Notes: generated by a model not told the origin, from the sequence alone. A stretch of 64,000 nt of DNA from Leptospira yanagawae serovar Saopaulo str. Sao Paulo = ATCC 700523 (GCF_000332475.2 NZ_AOGX02000015.1:1054001-1118000); one strand, 5' to 3'. Numbered from the stretch's first letter, positions 26,126 to 37,113 are shown. A program made the numbers and translations.

Positions 26126-27256
26126 TTATAGGGAGTCTTCCTGATTTGTCGAGTTCCAGAATTCAAGGGGTGTGGACTGCCTTTGATCCGGGTAAAGAAA
26201 GTAGGATAAGAAAAAAATGAGAATGGAAACGACGATCCCGATTGTGGCTAGGACCACATCCTTTCCCACCTTTCGGAAGGTGTCGAGGTAAGGGAGGTCT
26301 TTGTAGGTGATGACATTGAGAATGATCTCTCGCCCCGCAAGGAGACCAAGAAAGGCCCAAGTGGTAGACATAGGGATGTTGCTAATGGCTTGGAAGAAAA
26401 AAAGTAAACTACCATACACCAAATCCACAATGGTGGCCGCTTTGGCCCATTGGATGTCCGACTTTTCGGAGACAACCTCTTGGATGGTGCCTCCATTGGT
26501 TCGAATGATGATGAGAAGGGCAAAAATCAAAATGAACACTGCCGAAAGAAATTCGAAGAGTCCGAGTTGCCTTGGAAGGAATACAGCAATATTGGCTGTG
26601 TCTTGGAATAACCATGCCACCCACAAATACATCGTGGAAAGCCATTGCAAACGAGACCAACGCCTTTCCGAAACCGGGTCGGGGGTGTGGACTTCATGGT
26701 ATTCATGTGGATCAATTTTGACAAGGATGGCCCAAACCACGATGGCAACAAGAAAGGCAAGGCCGTAACCAAAAAATGATTTGGTTAACATTTGGTCGAT
26801 GCTTTTGCCACCAAACAATCCTAATACGAGGAATGTGGTTGATACAGGTGCACGTAGTCTTGTGATGACAACGAGTAATACTGGGGCTAGAAGTTGGAGT
26901 AAATTGAAGTCTTTGGTTTCCGGAATGGAATCCAAACGATGGAAATGGATTTCACCTCCATGGTAAAACCATGCAAGTAAGTGGACAAAAAATAAAAGAC
27001 CACCGAATACGAGGATCTTCTGGAGCCAATGGACCGATTTTTTGCTTTCGATAAAGGTCCCGATGGTTTGGACTGCATCATTTCCGGCCACAGAAAATGA
27101 TGCAATCGCGAAGGAAAACCATCCGAGATAATACCGAGGAATGCCTAAAAAATAACCAAGAGTGATCACCACTACCAATACTAAAGTAAAACCGAAAAAA
27201 CGAATTTGATCCTGTTTTGTTGGGTGTTGGTAATCAATTTCTTGGTTTTGGCTCAT
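26126..27256 (-). CDS. PiT-like inorganic phosphate transporter
   Basis: A 376-aa protein with about 9-10 TM helices. Two inverted copies of the PiT/PHO4 signature are suggested: [17 protein letters not shown] near 55-71 with [21 protein letters not shown] near 136-156, and [24 protein letters not shown] near 288-311. These resemble the GNDVAN and P-ST-T regions of Pi transporters, though the match is distant. Its start overlaps the stop of the OlsB-like gene by 4 nt. Uptake of phosphate (or sulfate) at the inner membrane is inferred. Confidence 0.65.
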   Translation of the reverse strand: MSQNQEIDYQHPTKQDQIRFFGFTLVLVVVITLGYFLGIPRYYLGWFSFAIASFSVAGNDAVQTIGTFIESKKSVHWLQKILVFGGLLFFVHLLAWFYHGGEIHFHRLDSIPETKDFNLLQLLAPVLLVVITRLRAPVSTTFLVLGLFGGKSIDQMLTKSFFGYGLAFLVAIVVWAILVKIDPHEYHEVHTPDPVSERRWSRLQWLSTMYLWVAWLFQDTANIAVFLPRQLGLFEFLSAVFILIFALLIIIRTNGGTIQEVVSEKSDIQWAKAATIVDLVYGSLLFFFQAISNIPMSTTWAFLGLLAGREIILNVITYKDLPYLDTFRKVGKDVVLATIGIVVSILIFFLSYFLYPDQRQSTPLEFWNSTNQEDSL

Positions 27257-28029
27257 GCACTCATGTAGTGTTTCGCATATCTCTCCGTAATTTCCTTGCG
27301 GTCGAAAAGAATGAACACGTCTGTAGTACCAAAAACAGAATCCAGTGCAGGAATTCCACAGATTTTAGCACCCACTCGGAGGTATCCTTTTAAAAGTGGA
27401 GGGATGTTTTTAGAGATCGTTTTAGGATCTTCTACGTGAAAATTGGCGTCAAATCCGGGAAGTACGTAATCAGGATTTGGATACACCCGAAATTCTTCCG
27501 GTGCAATCGCATCTTTCGCTTTTAAGAATCCATATGATTGGGAAGCTACCGCGGCATCAGTGGAGTGGATGGAACCACAACCCATCAGATAACGAACGTT
27601 ATGTTTGTTCATAAATTCTGCAAGCCCTTGCCATAACAAAGAAATCACAGAACCATCTCTATAATCAGGGTGAACACAGGAACGTCCTACTTCCGCAATT
27701 TCGTCTGGAAGGTTGTAAATGGATGTGATATCAAATTCGTTTTCGCTATAAAATCCAATTCCGTTTTTTGCATTTTGGCGTGTGAGGATACGGTAAGTTC
27801 CCACAATTTTTTTATCTTCAGTGGATTTATCAATTACGATGAGGTGGTGGCAGTACAAATCATATTCATCACGATCTTTTCGTGTAGCAGAAGATTGTGG
27901 CAGACCTTCTCCCATTTCTAAGTTAAACACTTCGTAACGCAATGCAAGTGCTCTTTCAATTTCGAGTTGGTTTTCCGCTAAACGAACTTCAAGGACTCGT
28001 TCTGTTTTGTTTAATGTATTTTGCTTCAT
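27253..28029 (-). CDS. OlsB-like GNAT acyltransferase
   Basis: A 258-aa protein of the Acetyltransf_5 / OlsB ('hemolysin') family. It shows [17 protein letters not shown] near 28-44, [14 protein letters not shown] near 53-66, IVGTYRIL near 74, and [27 protein letters not shown] near 116-142. OlsB transfers a 3-hydroxyacyl chain from acyl carrier protein to ornithine, the first step to ornithine lipids. The partner OlsA is not visible. It overlaps the PiT-like gene, so the two are translated together. Confidence 0.8.
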   Translation of the reverse strand: MKQNTLNKTERVLEVRLAENQLEIERALALRYEVFNLEMGEGLPQSSATRKDRDEYDLYCHHLIVIDKSTEDKKIVGTYRILTRQNAKNGIGFYSENEFDITSIYNLPDEIAEVGRSCVHPDYRDGSVISLLWQGLAEFMNKHNVRYLMGCGSIHSTDAAVASQSYGFLKAKDAIAPEEFRVYPNPDYVLPGFDANFHVEDPKTISKNIPPLLKGYLRVGAKICGIPALDSVFGTTDVFILFDRKEITERYAKHYMSA

Positions 28030-28092
28030 AGGATTTTGTTTTCCTCTTGTTTATCTACTGGTTACGCTAAAGGATCACGGTTACGATTATGT

Positions 28093-28124
28093 GACATTCC
28101 AATGAAATTCCGGGAAAGAATGTC
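28093..28124. promoter_or_regulatory. Inverted repeat between acyltransferase and DUF1566 genes
   Basis: GACATTC (28093-28099) and GAATGTC (28118-28124) form a 7-bp inverted repeat with an 18-nt loop. It lies 13 nt past the DUF1566 stop and 64 nt before the OlsB-like start, both on minus. It may end the first transcript or control the second; no U run follows it. Confidence 0.35.
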
Positions 28125-28136
28125 GAAATTGTTTCA

Positions 28137-29090
28137 TTACAAATCAGTGACGCAGAGGACTTGGTTTGTGCTGTCTTGGTCTGGTGTATACATTTGACCT
28201 GTACTCAAATCTAATGCAAAGGCTTGGATATCATCTAAGGAATAAGATGTAGAAGACCAAAGTATATTCGATGTTGCCAAATTAGTGAATATGGTTGTGT
28301 TAACAGTAGGTGCAGAATATCCCACATTACAACTATTAAAATCATTAAGTGGAGCAGAAGGACCCGAACTGCAGTAAACAATTTGTTTTAATTCATCTTT
28401 TGTGGGAACTCTCCATTTAGAAATTTGAAATCTAGTGTTTGTATTGTACTGATCGCATGCATTGTAGATATCACTATTTGCAGATCCGATCCAAGGAGGT
28501 GTAGCAAGTTCTGCACCTGCGATATCACTTGTACATCCTCTAGAAGGTGTTATATTGCAATAATTTAAATACAATGATATATTGAATTGCGTCCCGGATG
28601 TCCCCGCTCCAGTACAGTTTCCTACTCCAAAGGTATTCCATTCTTGTCCATAGGCACAACGACTAAAACCAACCCATTTGTTGTTCACAAATGATTTGAA
28701 AAATGGGCACGTGATTTCCACTCCAACAACATCATCTCCTGATTTGGTACCTGGGTTCGTTATGATGCAATGCAATGTGTTCGGCTGTTTGGAAATGTAT
28801 ACATTTGGAAAAATCCCACCTCTGGTCAGAACATCAAACTGCCCATTCGTTGTTATCTCATCAGATGGACCTCCGAGGAGGTATTGTAGTTTGATTGTAT
28901 TGTCTGCTGTTAGTCCTGATATTTTTCCTTTCACCCGGAATGGTGGGCAAAGAAGAGATCCACTTGTTTGGCATTCTAAGATTTGCATTTCTAAAAAATC
29001 ATTTGATTTAGGATCACTAGGGTTATTGAATGTGGGACCTTTGCATAAAATGAAGATAGATAATAAGAAAGGCAAAAAATATGATCTCAT
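28137..29090 (-). CDS. DUF1566 domain lipoprotein
   Basis: A 317-aa protein from ATG 29090, which gives a clean lipoprotein signal peptide (MRSYFLPFLLSIFILCKG, Cys16). The longer ORF adds 22 unlikely residues. The C-terminal half has the DUF1566 (Lcl-type) pattern: WRVPTKDELKQIVYCSS near 235-251, ILWSSTSYSLDDIQAFALDLSTG near 282-304 and a final VLCVTD. Family members are surface or secreted C-type-lectin-like domains that are abundant in Leptospira. Ligand unknown. Confidence 0.82.
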   Translation of the reverse strand: MRSYFLPFLLSIFILCKGPTFNNPSDPKSNDFLEMQILECQTSGSLLCPPFRVKGKISGLTADNTIKLQYLLGGPSDEITTNGQFDVLTRGGIFPNVYISKQPNTLHCIITNPGTKSGDDVVGVEITCPFFKSFVNNKWVGFSRCAYGQEWNTFGVGNCTGAGTSGTQFNISLYLNYCNITPSRGCTSDIAGAELATPPWIGSANSDIYNACDQYNTNTRFQISKWRVPTKDELKQIVYCSSGPSAPLNDFNSCNVGYSAPTVNTTIFTNLATSNILWSSTSYSLDDIQAFALDLSTGQMYTPDQDSTNQVLCVTDL

Positions 29091-29237
29091 ACAGATTTCC
29101 CAATCCAAAAGTTTATTTATCGAAAATGGTTTGTAAAGAAATTTATTTCGATTCAATTTTTGTAGGTATCTTCTTTTTTACCTTCACTGCACGCCATAAA
29201 AGTATAAAACAAATTTGGAATAAAATTCTTACTCAAT

Positions 29238-30941
29238 TTATTTTGTGACATTACAATTGGATTCCATCTTTGCATTGGATCGAATTGATTTTACTAATGA
29301 ATACTCCACAACCAGTGAACTCATTTCTCTATCGACTTGAACCGCCAAATACCCATTCCATGAACAAGGCGTAACATCAGGAATGTTTGTCACAAATCCA
29401 GGGTGGTATTTTTGATTGATGACAAGGATTTGGCCTTTGGGTATGGAGCCAAAGCTATATTGGTCTGGTTTCCATTGGACTGGTTTGATCGTTTGGAAGG
29501 AAGGATACAAATAAAACTCACCATGATAATCTTTCGATTCCATTGATTGGTTTGAAAAATAAAATGTTAGGTTTTCATATATGTCGTTTATGGAAAGATT
29601 TCTCCTTATGGCAGGAAACATTTTTGAATCAGATCCATAGTCAGGCACTGCATTCACAGTGATGGGATAAGGTTCTTTATTTTGGATATCAATTGTCGGG
29701 GTAGTTAATACAAATATTTCATGTAAGAATTTGGTGTTCATTTTTCTCACATCAAGTGTGTGGTAAGTCAGAAGAATGTGAACCATACAATAAAAATAAA
29801 CTCTATAATTTACTTTAAATTTTTCTGAAAATGTTTGGATCACTTCCGCCAAACACCAAACATATAAAAAAACGACACTCAAACTCCATCTGGGATACAC
29901 TCTTTCCAGAGAATAAATGGGAATTTGTTCTAACAAATTGACAGGACTCAAGCCATACCCTTTGCCAATCATGATCCAAATCGTGAAAACAAAAAAGATC
30001 AAAACAAACCAAAGTTTGCGTTTGGTGAATGCTAACATGGGAAATAAATAAAGAGGGACTTGTCCTAAATAATTTCCATATTCCCAATAGCGGTATTGCA
30101 TTTTTGCTAGGGATTGTGATAGCAGAGGGTGTTGGGAGGATCCAAAAAAGATCGAATAGAGGTCAGAAAATTGTAAAGGAAATTGGTCCGGTACAAAATA
30201 ACGACCAACTTGGTGCACAAACAAAAACATAGGAATCCATTTGAAAGACAAAACCAAAAGTATAAAAAAGGAAATCCATACAAAACGAAAGCAGGCTCTT
30301 TTTTTATCTTCCGAATTATAAATCTCCCAAAGACTAAGTCCAACTAACAATAACGATATTTGCGTAATCGTGTAAATGGAACCTTCCGATAACAAAATGT
30401 AGGCGATGAGAATGGGAAAAAACAAAATCCATTTCCCGTTGGTTCGTAAAAAATATAAAAAATAAAATATAAAGGCAGGTAAAAACAAACCTTGGATTTG
30501 ATTCATATGTCCTGCATAAAACTTTTGAAAAAAATACCCTGAGAATTGGAATAAACAAACGAACACTATCGATGTAAGTTGTGATGATCGATTGTATAAT
30601 TGAAACGAATGGAAGTTGAGTATGCCACTTAAGGCGAAGTAAAATATAAAACTAATTTTAAGCGCGGTGATGCTAGGTAAAAAGAGTGCAAATAGATGGG
30701 TGAAACTTCCGATTTTACTGGATGGATTTTCCCAAACAGGGAAACCCGCACCATAATATGGATTCCATAACGGAAAACTACCAAACTCTAAATACGATTT
30801 CCGTAAAAATTCAACATGGAAACTGTATAAATCCCAATCAAATCGCCCTAAAAGATCATTTGTTTCGAATACAATTGGAAAGTTCCAAAGATAGAGTACA
30901 AAAAATAAAAGTAGGCCGAAAATTGGCCTAATGTGCTTCAT
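29238..30941 (-). CDS. Large integral membrane protein, YfhO/GT-C-like
   Basis: A 567-aa protein with about 11-12 TM helices in the first 400 residues and a soluble C-terminal region. An N-terminal external loop contains NDLLGRFDWDLYSFHVEFLRKSY near 28-50 and FPLWNPYYGAGFP near 55-67, which recalls YfhO-type and GT-C glycosyltransferases. The start at ATG 30941 is favoured over TTG 30974; both lie within the end of polA (14-nt overlap with 30941). Possible role in cell-envelope glycosylation. Confidence 0.65.
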   Translation of the reverse strand: MKHIRPIFGLLLFFVLYLWNFPIVFETNDLLGRFDWDLYSFHVEFLRKSYLEFGSFPLWNPYYGAGFPVWENPSSKIGSFTHLFALFLPSITALKISFIFYFALSGILNFHSFQLYNRSSQLTSIVFVCLFQFSGYFFQKFYAGHMNQIQGLFLPAFIFYFLYFLRTNGKWILFFPILIAYILLSEGSIYTITQISLLLVGLSLWEIYNSEDKKRACFRFVWISFFILLVLSFKWIPMFLFVHQVGRYFVPDQFPLQFSDLYSIFFGSSQHPLLSQSLAKMQYRYWEYGNYLGQVPLYLFPMLAFTKRKLWFVLIFFVFTIWIMIGKGYGLSPVNLLEQIPIYSLERVYPRWSLSVVFLYVWCLAEVIQTFSEKFKVNYRVYFYCMVHILLTYHTLDVRKMNTKFLHEIFVLTTPTIDIQNKEPYPITVNAVPDYGSDSKMFPAIRRNLSINDIYENLTFYFSNQSMESKDYHGEFYLYPSFQTIKPVQWKPDQYSFGSIPKGQILVINQKYHPGFVTNIPDVTPCSWNGYLAVQVDREMSSLVVEYSLVKSIRSNAKMESNCNVTK

Positions 30942-33759
30942 CCCAATTTCCACCAAACTTGCCTTGTGCGACAATTGGAACTTTGAGTTTCATCGCTGAT
31001 TCCATTTCTTCTTTTGCCATTTGGTAAAATTCATTTTTTTCTTTTGGGTCTACTTCAAATACAAGCTCATCATGGACTTGTAATAAAAGTTTGGATCGAA
31101 ATGATTCTTTTTTGATTTTATCGTGGATACGAATCATCGCCAACTTAATCATATCTGCTGAAGTTCCTTGGATTGGAGAATTGATGGCGACACGTTTAGC
31201 GCCTTCACTTACCATTTTATGGGAGGAATTAATATCAGGAAGGTAACGTCTACGACCAAGTAAAGTTTCTACATAACCATTTGTTTTGCAAAACTCTACA
31301 ATTTCTTCCATGTAAGTCCCAACACCCTTGTATGCAGCAAAGTATTTTTCGATAAACTCTTTTGCTTCTTTGCGACTAATTCGTAAATTATTGGACAATC
31401 CAAAAGAAGTGACACCATAAATCACAGAAAAATTGACTACTTTTGCCTTATTTCGCATATCTGGCGTTACTTGGTCTTCTGAGACTCCAAAAATTCCAGC
31501 TGCCGTACGTTTGTGAATGTCTGCTCCAGATTTATAAGCATCAATCATATTCGGATCATTGGAAAAATGTGCCATGATTCGAAGTTCAATCTGGCTATAG
31601 TCGAGTGAAAGGATTTCAGTTCCTTTTTTTGCAATAAACCCTTTTCTTAAAAGCCTTCCTTCCTCATCCTTGATGGGGATGTTTTGTAAGTTGGGATTTG
31701 TGGAAGATAGTCTACCTGTTGCCGCAATGGTTTGGTTGTAACTTGTATGGATCCGATTGGTTTTTGGATTCACTAACGTTGGCAATGTGTCTGTGTAGGT
31801 GGACTTTAATTTTGAAAATTTGCGAATTGATAACAAATCATCGATGATAGGGTGAGTGCCTTGCAAAGACTCCAAAACTGAATGATCAGTGGAATAACCG
31901 GTTTGTGTTTTTTTCTCAGCTGGAAGTCGTAAGTCTTCAAATAAAACAGTTTGTAATTCTTTTGTCGAATTGACATTGAACTGCCTACCCGCATAAAAAT
32001 GGATGTTCTTTTCATGTTCTTTGATTTTTGTATCAAAGGTCACAGACAAAGATTCAAAATACTTTTTATCGACTGCAATCCCTTCGTATTCCATGTCTGC
32101 TAGGGTGAGCAATACAGGCATTTCGATTTCATAAAAAAGTTTTTTGTTTAATCCTTCCTCCATTTTAGGAGAAAGCGCATTGTGGAGTTGCAAAGTGATA
32201 TCCGCATCTTCGCAGGCATACTCGGAAACCCGATCGGGATCTATATCATAAAGATTTTGTTTCTTTTTCCCAGTGCCAACTAATTCTTCATAGGTGATGG
32301 TCTTGTAGTTTAGGTAGTCAATGGCCATATCATCCATATTATGCCTACGTTCCCCTGGATTTAAAAGGTACGAAGCCAACATGGTATCAAAATAAATTCC
32401 TTTGAGTTCGATTCCATAGTTTTTTAGAACTAATAAATCGTATTTGATATTTTGCCCTAATTTTTTCCATTTTGGGTCTTCTAACACTGGTTTTAGGATC
32501 TTCAATACTTCTTCGGCTGATGGAAGTAGGTGGCTATAGATGGATTCGGAATGCGAGAGTGCAATGTAATATGCAACTCCAGGTTCTTCTGAAAAAGAAA
32601 TACCAAGTAACTCCGCAAGCATTGGGTCTTGCGATGTTGTTTCCGTATCAATGGAAAGTGGTTTTTTGGGGTTAAGTTTTGTGATGATTTTTTTTAATTC
32701 ATCAACGGATTGAATTCGTTTGTAAGATTTTTTTGCAACAACGGTAGAAGTAGAAACGGCATTTTTTCCTTTTTTGGATCCTACGGTATCTGCTTCTGTG
32801 TTCGATTCTTTTTTTCCCTTTGAAGATTTTTTGGCTGGAGTGGTTTCATCTTTTGTCTCACCATCGCTTACAATTGGGATTCCTGCTTGCTTTGCTAAAT
32901 CACGATGTAAGACATTATATCCTTCATCTTTGAAGTATTGGACTTTTTTTGGATCATAATAGTTGGGTAACTTTAAATCTGATTTTTTGATATCAAGTTT
33001 GAGATTAGTGACAATGGTTGCTAGTTTCCTTGATAAAAAGGCATTTTCTTTTTCCGCTATCAGTTTATCGATAAGGGATTTGTTTTTAACCTTATCTATT
33101 TTTTTGTATATGGTTTCCAAATCTCCAAATTCTTGGATGAGTTTTGCGGCACCTTTTTCGCCAATTCCCTTCACTCCAGGGATATTATCAGAGGCATCAC
33201 CGAGTAGACCCATATAATCAGGGACTTGTTCTTTTGTGATTCCAATATTTGTTTTCACCCATTTGGGATCAATTTTTTCAAATTCAGAAACTCCACGTTT
33301 CCCACGTAACATGTGTATGTTTTTGTCTAAAACTTGGTACAAATCTTTGTCACTAGAAAGGATAACAATCTCTTCAAAATCTTTTCCAAATTTTTTGCAT
33401 AAGGAACCAATGATATCGTCTGCTTCGATCCCATTGATTTTGTACATAGGAAACTCAAGAGCCTGCAACATCTCATATATTTTTTGGATTTGAGGTTTTA
33501 AGTCCTCAGGCATAGGTTTTCTGTGAGCTTTGTAATCTTCATAGAGATCATTTCGTTCCAGTCTGGTGCCTGGATCAAATGTGAATGCAATGTGGGTTAC
33601 ATGTTCATCTTGTAAGAGTTTGAAAAGCATCCTCCAAAATCCAAAGATGGCTCCACTTGGAAGCCCAGTTTTAGAATTGGTTAAATTGGATGCAGCAAAG
33701 GCAAAATAGGCGCGGAATGCAAGAGCATGTCCATCTATGATTAAAAGTCTTCCACTCAT
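30928..33759 (-). CDS. polA: DNA polymerase I
   Basis: A 943-aa enzyme with all three domains. The 5' nuclease domain (about 1-295) starts LLIIDGHALAFRAYFAF and has GLLGDASDNIPGVKGIGEKGAAKLI near 185-209. The 3'-5' exonuclease domain (about 345-535) keeps its acidic residues (SIDTETTSQD, NIKYDLLVLKNYG, YACEDADITLQLH), so proofreading should work. The polymerase domain has motif A LDYSQIELRIMAH, motif B RNKAKVVNFSVIYG and motif C LQVHDELVFE. A Lys/Ser-rich linker (about 300-340) joins the first two domains. It overlaps the glycosyltransferase gene by 4 nt and the next membrane protein gene. Confidence 0.97.
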   Translation of the reverse strand: MSGRLLIIDGHALAFRAYFAFAASNLTNSKTGLPSGAIFGFWRMLFKLLQDEHVTHIAFTFDPGTRLERNDLYEDYKAHRKPMPEDLKPQIQKIYEMLQALEFPMYKINGIEADDIIGSLCKKFGKDFEEIVILSSDKDLYQVLDKNIHMLRGKRGVSEFEKIDPKWVKTNIGITKEQVPDYMGLLGDASDNIPGVKGIGEKGAAKLIQEFGDLETIYKKIDKVKNKSLIDKLIAEKENAFLSRKLATIVTNLKLDIKKSDLKLPNYYDPKKVQYFKDEGYNVLHRDLAKQAGIPIVSDGETKDETTPAKKSSKGKKESNTEADTVGSKKGKNAVSTSTVVAKKSYKRIQSVDELKKIITKLNPKKPLSIDTETTSQDPMLAELLGISFSEEPGVAYYIALSHSESIYSHLLPSAEEVLKILKPVLEDPKWKKLGQNIKYDLLVLKNYGIELKGIYFDTMLASYLLNPGERRHNMDDMAIDYLNYKTITYEELVGTGKKKQNLYDIDPDRVSEYACEDADITLQLHNALSPKMEEGLNKKLFYEIEMPVLLTLADMEYEGIAVDKKYFESLSVTFDTKIKEHEKNIHFYAGRQFNVNSTKELQTVLFEDLRLPAEKKTQTGYSTDHSVLESLQGTHPIIDDLLSIRKFSKLKSTYTDTLPTLVNPKTNRIHTSYNQTIAATGRLSSTNPNLQNIPIKDEEGRLLRKGFIAKKGTEILSLDYSQIELRIMAHFSNDPNMIDAYKSGADIHKRTAAGIFGVSEDQVTPDMRNKAKVVNFSVIYGVTSFGLSNNLRISRKEAKEFIEKYFAAYKGVGTYMEEIVEFCKTNGYVETLLGRRRYLPDINSSHKMVSEGAKRVAINSPIQGTSADMIKLAMIRIHDKIKKESFRSKLLLQVHDELVFEVDPKEKNEFYQMAKEEMESAMKLKVPIVAQGKFGGNWDEAH

Positions 33760-34862
33760 TTGCTTTCTCCATACAAGGCATCACCTAAAAAGGAATAATA
33801 AATTAGTTTAGTTTTATCGATTGTTTTTGTGACTGAGAATCGTTTTACAGAAGTTTTATTGAAGGTTCCAAATTGGCTTCGCAGTTCTTCGGAATTCACC
33901 AACCGATCCAATCCTTGTGCAATGGTTTCAGAGTCTCCCACCGGGCATACAAAGGCACCTTCGTTATGGTCTAACATTTCGCCTATACCACCACCATTGG
34001 TAGCAACAATCGGTAAACCACATGCCATTGCATCGAGAACGGCGGTTCCTAGTCCTTCTTCTTTGGAAGTCAATGTAAAAATGTCGAATAATGAAAGTAA
34101 AGCGGGGATATCTTTCCTGTATCCTGTGAAAATGATTTTATCATTTAAATTTAAACTTTCAGCTTGTGCTTTTAATTTTTTTTCTAACTTTCCATCCCCT
34201 ACAATCAGAACACGAAACTCTTGGTTTGTTCTCATTTTGGAAACAGCATGGATCAAAGTTTCTTGGTCTTTATGGTCAACGAGTGCTGCAACGTTTCCAA
34301 TCACGATTGCTTTTTTCGGGATTTGGAACTCTTCTCGTAAATATTCATGGGGAGTTGTTTTGGAAAATCGTTTTAAGTCTATGCCTGAATATACTGTAAT
34401 GATTCTTTCCGGAGCAATTTTACTTCCAATCATCACTTCTTTGATTTTCTGAGAGACTGGCAGATAGTAATCGTTAGCTGGATGTTGGTATTTCCACTTT
34501 GAAAAAAAACTAGTTTTGGGTTTGAAGTCTACTCTTCTGGATACGATGAGTGGGATATTGAGATGGTTTCGTTTGGCAAGTAGTGCTAATGTATGTGCAT
34601 GAGCTGTATGAGTATGAATGAGTTTGATGTTTTTGGATAAACAGAGAGATCGAATATTCTTATATGCTTTTCTATCCCATTCTCCTCTCATCTCAAGTGG
34701 GTAAAACTCATAACCATTGTCTTTGCATTTAGCCTCAAGAGGGGAATCTGGTTGGCCCACAACTATCTGAGGTATTTTGTAATTGGCCAAACCTTGTACG
34801 AGATAATAAAGCTGTTGTTCTCCACCACGCCATTCGCGAGATGTGTTGATATGTAGGATCAA
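33756..34862 (-). CDS. Glycosyltransferase family 4 protein
   Basis: A 368-aa GT-B glycosyltransferase. The N-terminal Rossmann half begins LHINTSREWRGGEQQLYYL, with HTHTAHAHTLALLAKR near 82-97. The donor half has VGDGKLEKKLKAQAESLNL near 215-233, FDIFTLTSKEEGLGTAVLDAMACGLPIVATNGGGIGE near 258-294 with the EGLG and DAMACGLP motifs of the GT4 nucleotide-sugar site. There is no signal peptide; it is probably cytosolic and works on envelope polysaccharide or lipids. It lies 1 nt after the RsbW-like gene and overlaps polA by 4 nt. Confidence 0.9.
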   Translation of the reverse strand: MILHINTSREWRGGEQQLYYLVQGLANYKIPQIVVGQPDSPLEAKCKDNGYEFYPLEMRGEWDRKAYKNIRSLCLSKNIKLIHTHTAHAHTLALLAKRNHLNIPLIVSRRVDFKPKTSFFSKWKYQHPANDYYLPVSQKIKEVMIGSKIAPERIITVYSGIDLKRFSKTTPHEYLREEFQIPKKAIVIGNVAALVDHKDQETLIHAVSKMRTNQEFRVLIVGDGKLEKKLKAQAESLNLNDKIIFTGYRKDIPALLSLFDIFTLTSKEEGLGTAVLDAMACGLPIVATNGGGIGEMLDHNEGAFVCPVGDSETIAQGLDRLVNSEELRSQFGTFNKTSVKRFSVTKTIDKTKLIYYSFLGDALYGESK

Positions 34863-34863
34863 A

Positions 34864-35493
34864 TTATAAGTGTTTGGAACGGTCGTATTCGAGTGCGATG
34901 ATGGAGCCCATTACTTTGAACCCCGCCGGAGCTTCGTCTACCATTCCTTCTCCGTGAAACATTACTTTAACGGAGTCCATCATGGCATTGATTATTTTCA
35001 ATCCTTTTCCCATGTTCTTATGTTTTTGGCCAAAGCCATTATAAGGAAGGGTATTTGGTTTTTTACTTTGGTGGTTTTTGATATGATCAAGGAAGGTTGA
35101 AAAACATTGGGATTGGTTGGAACGTAAAAGTTCTTTGTCGTTGTCAGGAACTGGTGATTCACCAGAAAGTCCTGATCCATAATCCAAGATGTACAAAGTG
35201 AACTTTGCTGCGTCAATCCGCCACCTGCAAATGATGGTTTCATCACAATCACAAGACACATTTGCCGCTACTGCATTTGTGAGTGCTTCATCTGCAGCGA
35301 GTTCAATTTGCATGATGTTCTGGGAGCTAAACCCGTTATCTAACAAAGTTCGTTTGAGTTCGTTACGGAACTGTTTGACAGAGGACATATCGGGAGGCAA
35401 AAACATGGCGTACGACCCAGGTGATGGGCTTAACAGATAGGGAATCACTTCAGATGGTGCTGTCAATGGCCGCCGTTTCCTCTCTCTCATCAT
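34864..35493 (-). CDS. RsbW-like ATPase (anti-sigma / serine kinase family)
   Basis: A 209-aa single-domain GHKL ATPase. The N box is ELAADEALTNAVAAN near 65-79, the G1 box is LDYGSGL near 103-109, and the G2 region is NMGKGLKIINAMMDS near 157-171. Proteins of this type phosphorylate an anti-sigma-factor antagonist (STAS protein) or bind a sigma factor. No partner STAS or PP2C gene is adjacent. It is the only regulator in a gltX-GT4-polA operon, 66 nt after gltX. Confidence 0.8.
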   Translation of the reverse strand: MMRERKRRPLTAPSEVIPYLLSPSPGSYAMFLPPDMSSVKQFRNELKRTLLDNGFSSQNIMQIELAADEALTNAVAANVSCDCDETIICRWRIDAAKFTLYILDYGSGLSGESPVPDNDKELLRSNQSQCFSTFLDHIKNHQSKKPNTLPYNGFGQKHKNMGKGLKIINAMMDSVKVMFHGEGMVDEAPAGFKVMGSIIALEYDRSKHL

Positions 35494-35559
35494 ATTACAC
35501 GATGCGAAGTGAGAAAAAAAGTCAAAAATAACCTGAAATGGAACGAATCTGTAAAAAAT

Positions 35560-37113
35560 TTACCTAAGCGAAATGCCTAAGGTGCCCGCCAGCTGTTCCA
35601 TCCGTTTCACCATCTTCTCTTGTCCCAGGAGGCTAAAGAGGATAGGAAGTTCCAAACCATGGGATTTTCCGGTGGTAATGGCTCGGATTGGCATAAAAAG
35701 GGTCCTTCCTTTCTCACCTGTGCTCTCACCCACTTTTGCCATGGCTTCCTTGTAAGCGTCTGGAGACGTAAGCGAACTTGTTTTTACGATTTGGTAAAAC
35801 GCAGAGACCACCTCTTTCCCTTTGCCTTCGAGGACCAATTGTTTTGCTTCCTCGTTCTCAAAACTGACGTTTTCCAAAAAGAATTCTTCAATATAGGGCG
35901 GGGCTTGGATGAGCCGATCCAAATACACACGAACAGAATCTAAAATGGAAAGGAGTTGTGGGTTCTCTCCTGACTTGTAGGCTTCTGGGATTTGGCAGTC
36001 TTTTAGGAAAGGTTCCAAAGCTTTGCCAAGGGTTTCAATTTTGGTATCACGGATGTATTTATTGGACATCCAATTGAGTTTGGATTTTGGATTTAAGTAT
36101 TCGGCAAGGCCAAGGATCGTTAGCTTATTAAAATCAACAGATTCCTTTTCTTCTTCTTTTAGTTTTTTGAAAACATCAAAGGTAGCGGGAGACTTGGAGC
36201 AACGTTCCACATCAAACACGGAACACAACTCTTCATCACTCATGTATTCTTTGCCATCGGGAGATGTCCATCCTAGGAGTGCCATATAGTTTCGCATGGT
36301 TTCGCTTGAGTAACCCAAATCACGGAACGCAAGAACGGAAGTGGCACCAGCACGTTTGGAAAGTTTTTTCCCATCCGTTCCGACAATTTCACTCGCATGG
36401 GCAAACCTTGGGAGTGGGAAACCAAAGGCTTCAAAAATTAAAATTTGTCTAGGAGTGTTAGAGAGATGGCCAACACCTCGGATCACATGGGTGATCTTCA
36501 TCAGTGCATCATCAATCACAACAGCATAGTTATACGATGGAAATCCATCTGATTTCACAATGATAAAATCACCAATGAGTTTAGATTCAAACTTCACTTT
36601 GCCTTGGATCATATCATCTACGATGACAATTTTATGTGGTGTTTTGAATCTAACGGTGAAAGGAGTTTTTTTCTCTAATTGGGAATTTATTTCTTCATCG
36701 GATAAATCAGAACATTTTCCGTCATAGATATAAGGAATTCCCATGGCATCTGCTTGTTTCTTTTTGCCTTCTAATTCCTCAGCGGTACAAAAACAACGGT
36801 ATGCTTTTTTTTCTTTTAAAAGTTTGTCTGTGTATTCTTTATAAATATGAATTCTTTCTGATTGCGTATAAGGTCCGTTAGGGCCACCGACTCCTGGTCC
36901 CTCATCCCATTCCATTCCTAGCCACTTCAGTGATTCTAAAATGATTTTAAAAGATGCTTCTGTGGACCTGTCTTGGTCTGTGTCTTCGATCCGTAATAAA
37001 AATTTGCCTTTTTTTGCCTTCGCATATAAATAATTAAACAAGGCAGTCCTTGCTCCACCAACGTGAAGGAATCCTGAAGGGGATGGGGCAAAACGGGTAC
37101 GAACTTCTGTCAT
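35560..37113 (-). CDS. gltX: Glutamyl-tRNA synthetase
   Basis: A 517-aa class I synthetase. The HIGH-type signature is [21 protein letters not shown] near 8-28, and the KMSKS-type loop is [10 protein letters not shown] near 249-258. A helical anticodon-binding region follows. It charges tRNA-Glu in the cytoplasm (and tRNA-Gln if no GlnRS exists). Its ATG overlaps the stop of the upstream lipoprotein gene by 4 nt. Confidence 0.97.
   Translation of the reverse strand: MTEVRTRFAPSPSGFLHVGGARTALFNYLYAKAKKGKFLLRIEDTDQDRSTEASFKIILESLKWLGMEWDEGPGVGGPNGPYTQSERIHIYKEYTDKLLKEKKAYRCFCTAEELEGKKKQADAMGIPYIYDGKCSDLSDEEINSQLEKKTPFTVRFKTPHKIVIVDDMIQGKVKFESKLIGDFIIVKSDGFPSYNYAVVIDDALMKITHVIRGVGHLSNTPRQILIFEAFGFPLPRFAHASEIVGTDGKKLSKRAGATSVLAFRDLGYSSETMRNYMALLGWTSPDGKEYMSDEELCSVFDVERCSKSPATFDVFKKLKEEEKESVDFNKLTILGLAEYLNPKSKLNWMSNKYIRDTKIETLGKALEPFLKDCQIPEAYKSGENPQLLSILDSVRVYLDRLIQAPPYIEEFFLENVSFENEEAKQLVLEGKGKEVVSAFYQIVKTSSLTSPDAYKEAMAKVGESTGEKGRTLFMPIRAITTGKSHGLELPILFSLLGQEKMVKRMEQLAGTLGISLR

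Noticed and set aside
26307..26768. 153-aa plus-strand ORF
   Set aside because: Shadow of the PiT-like gene; rich in basic and small residues without any domain.
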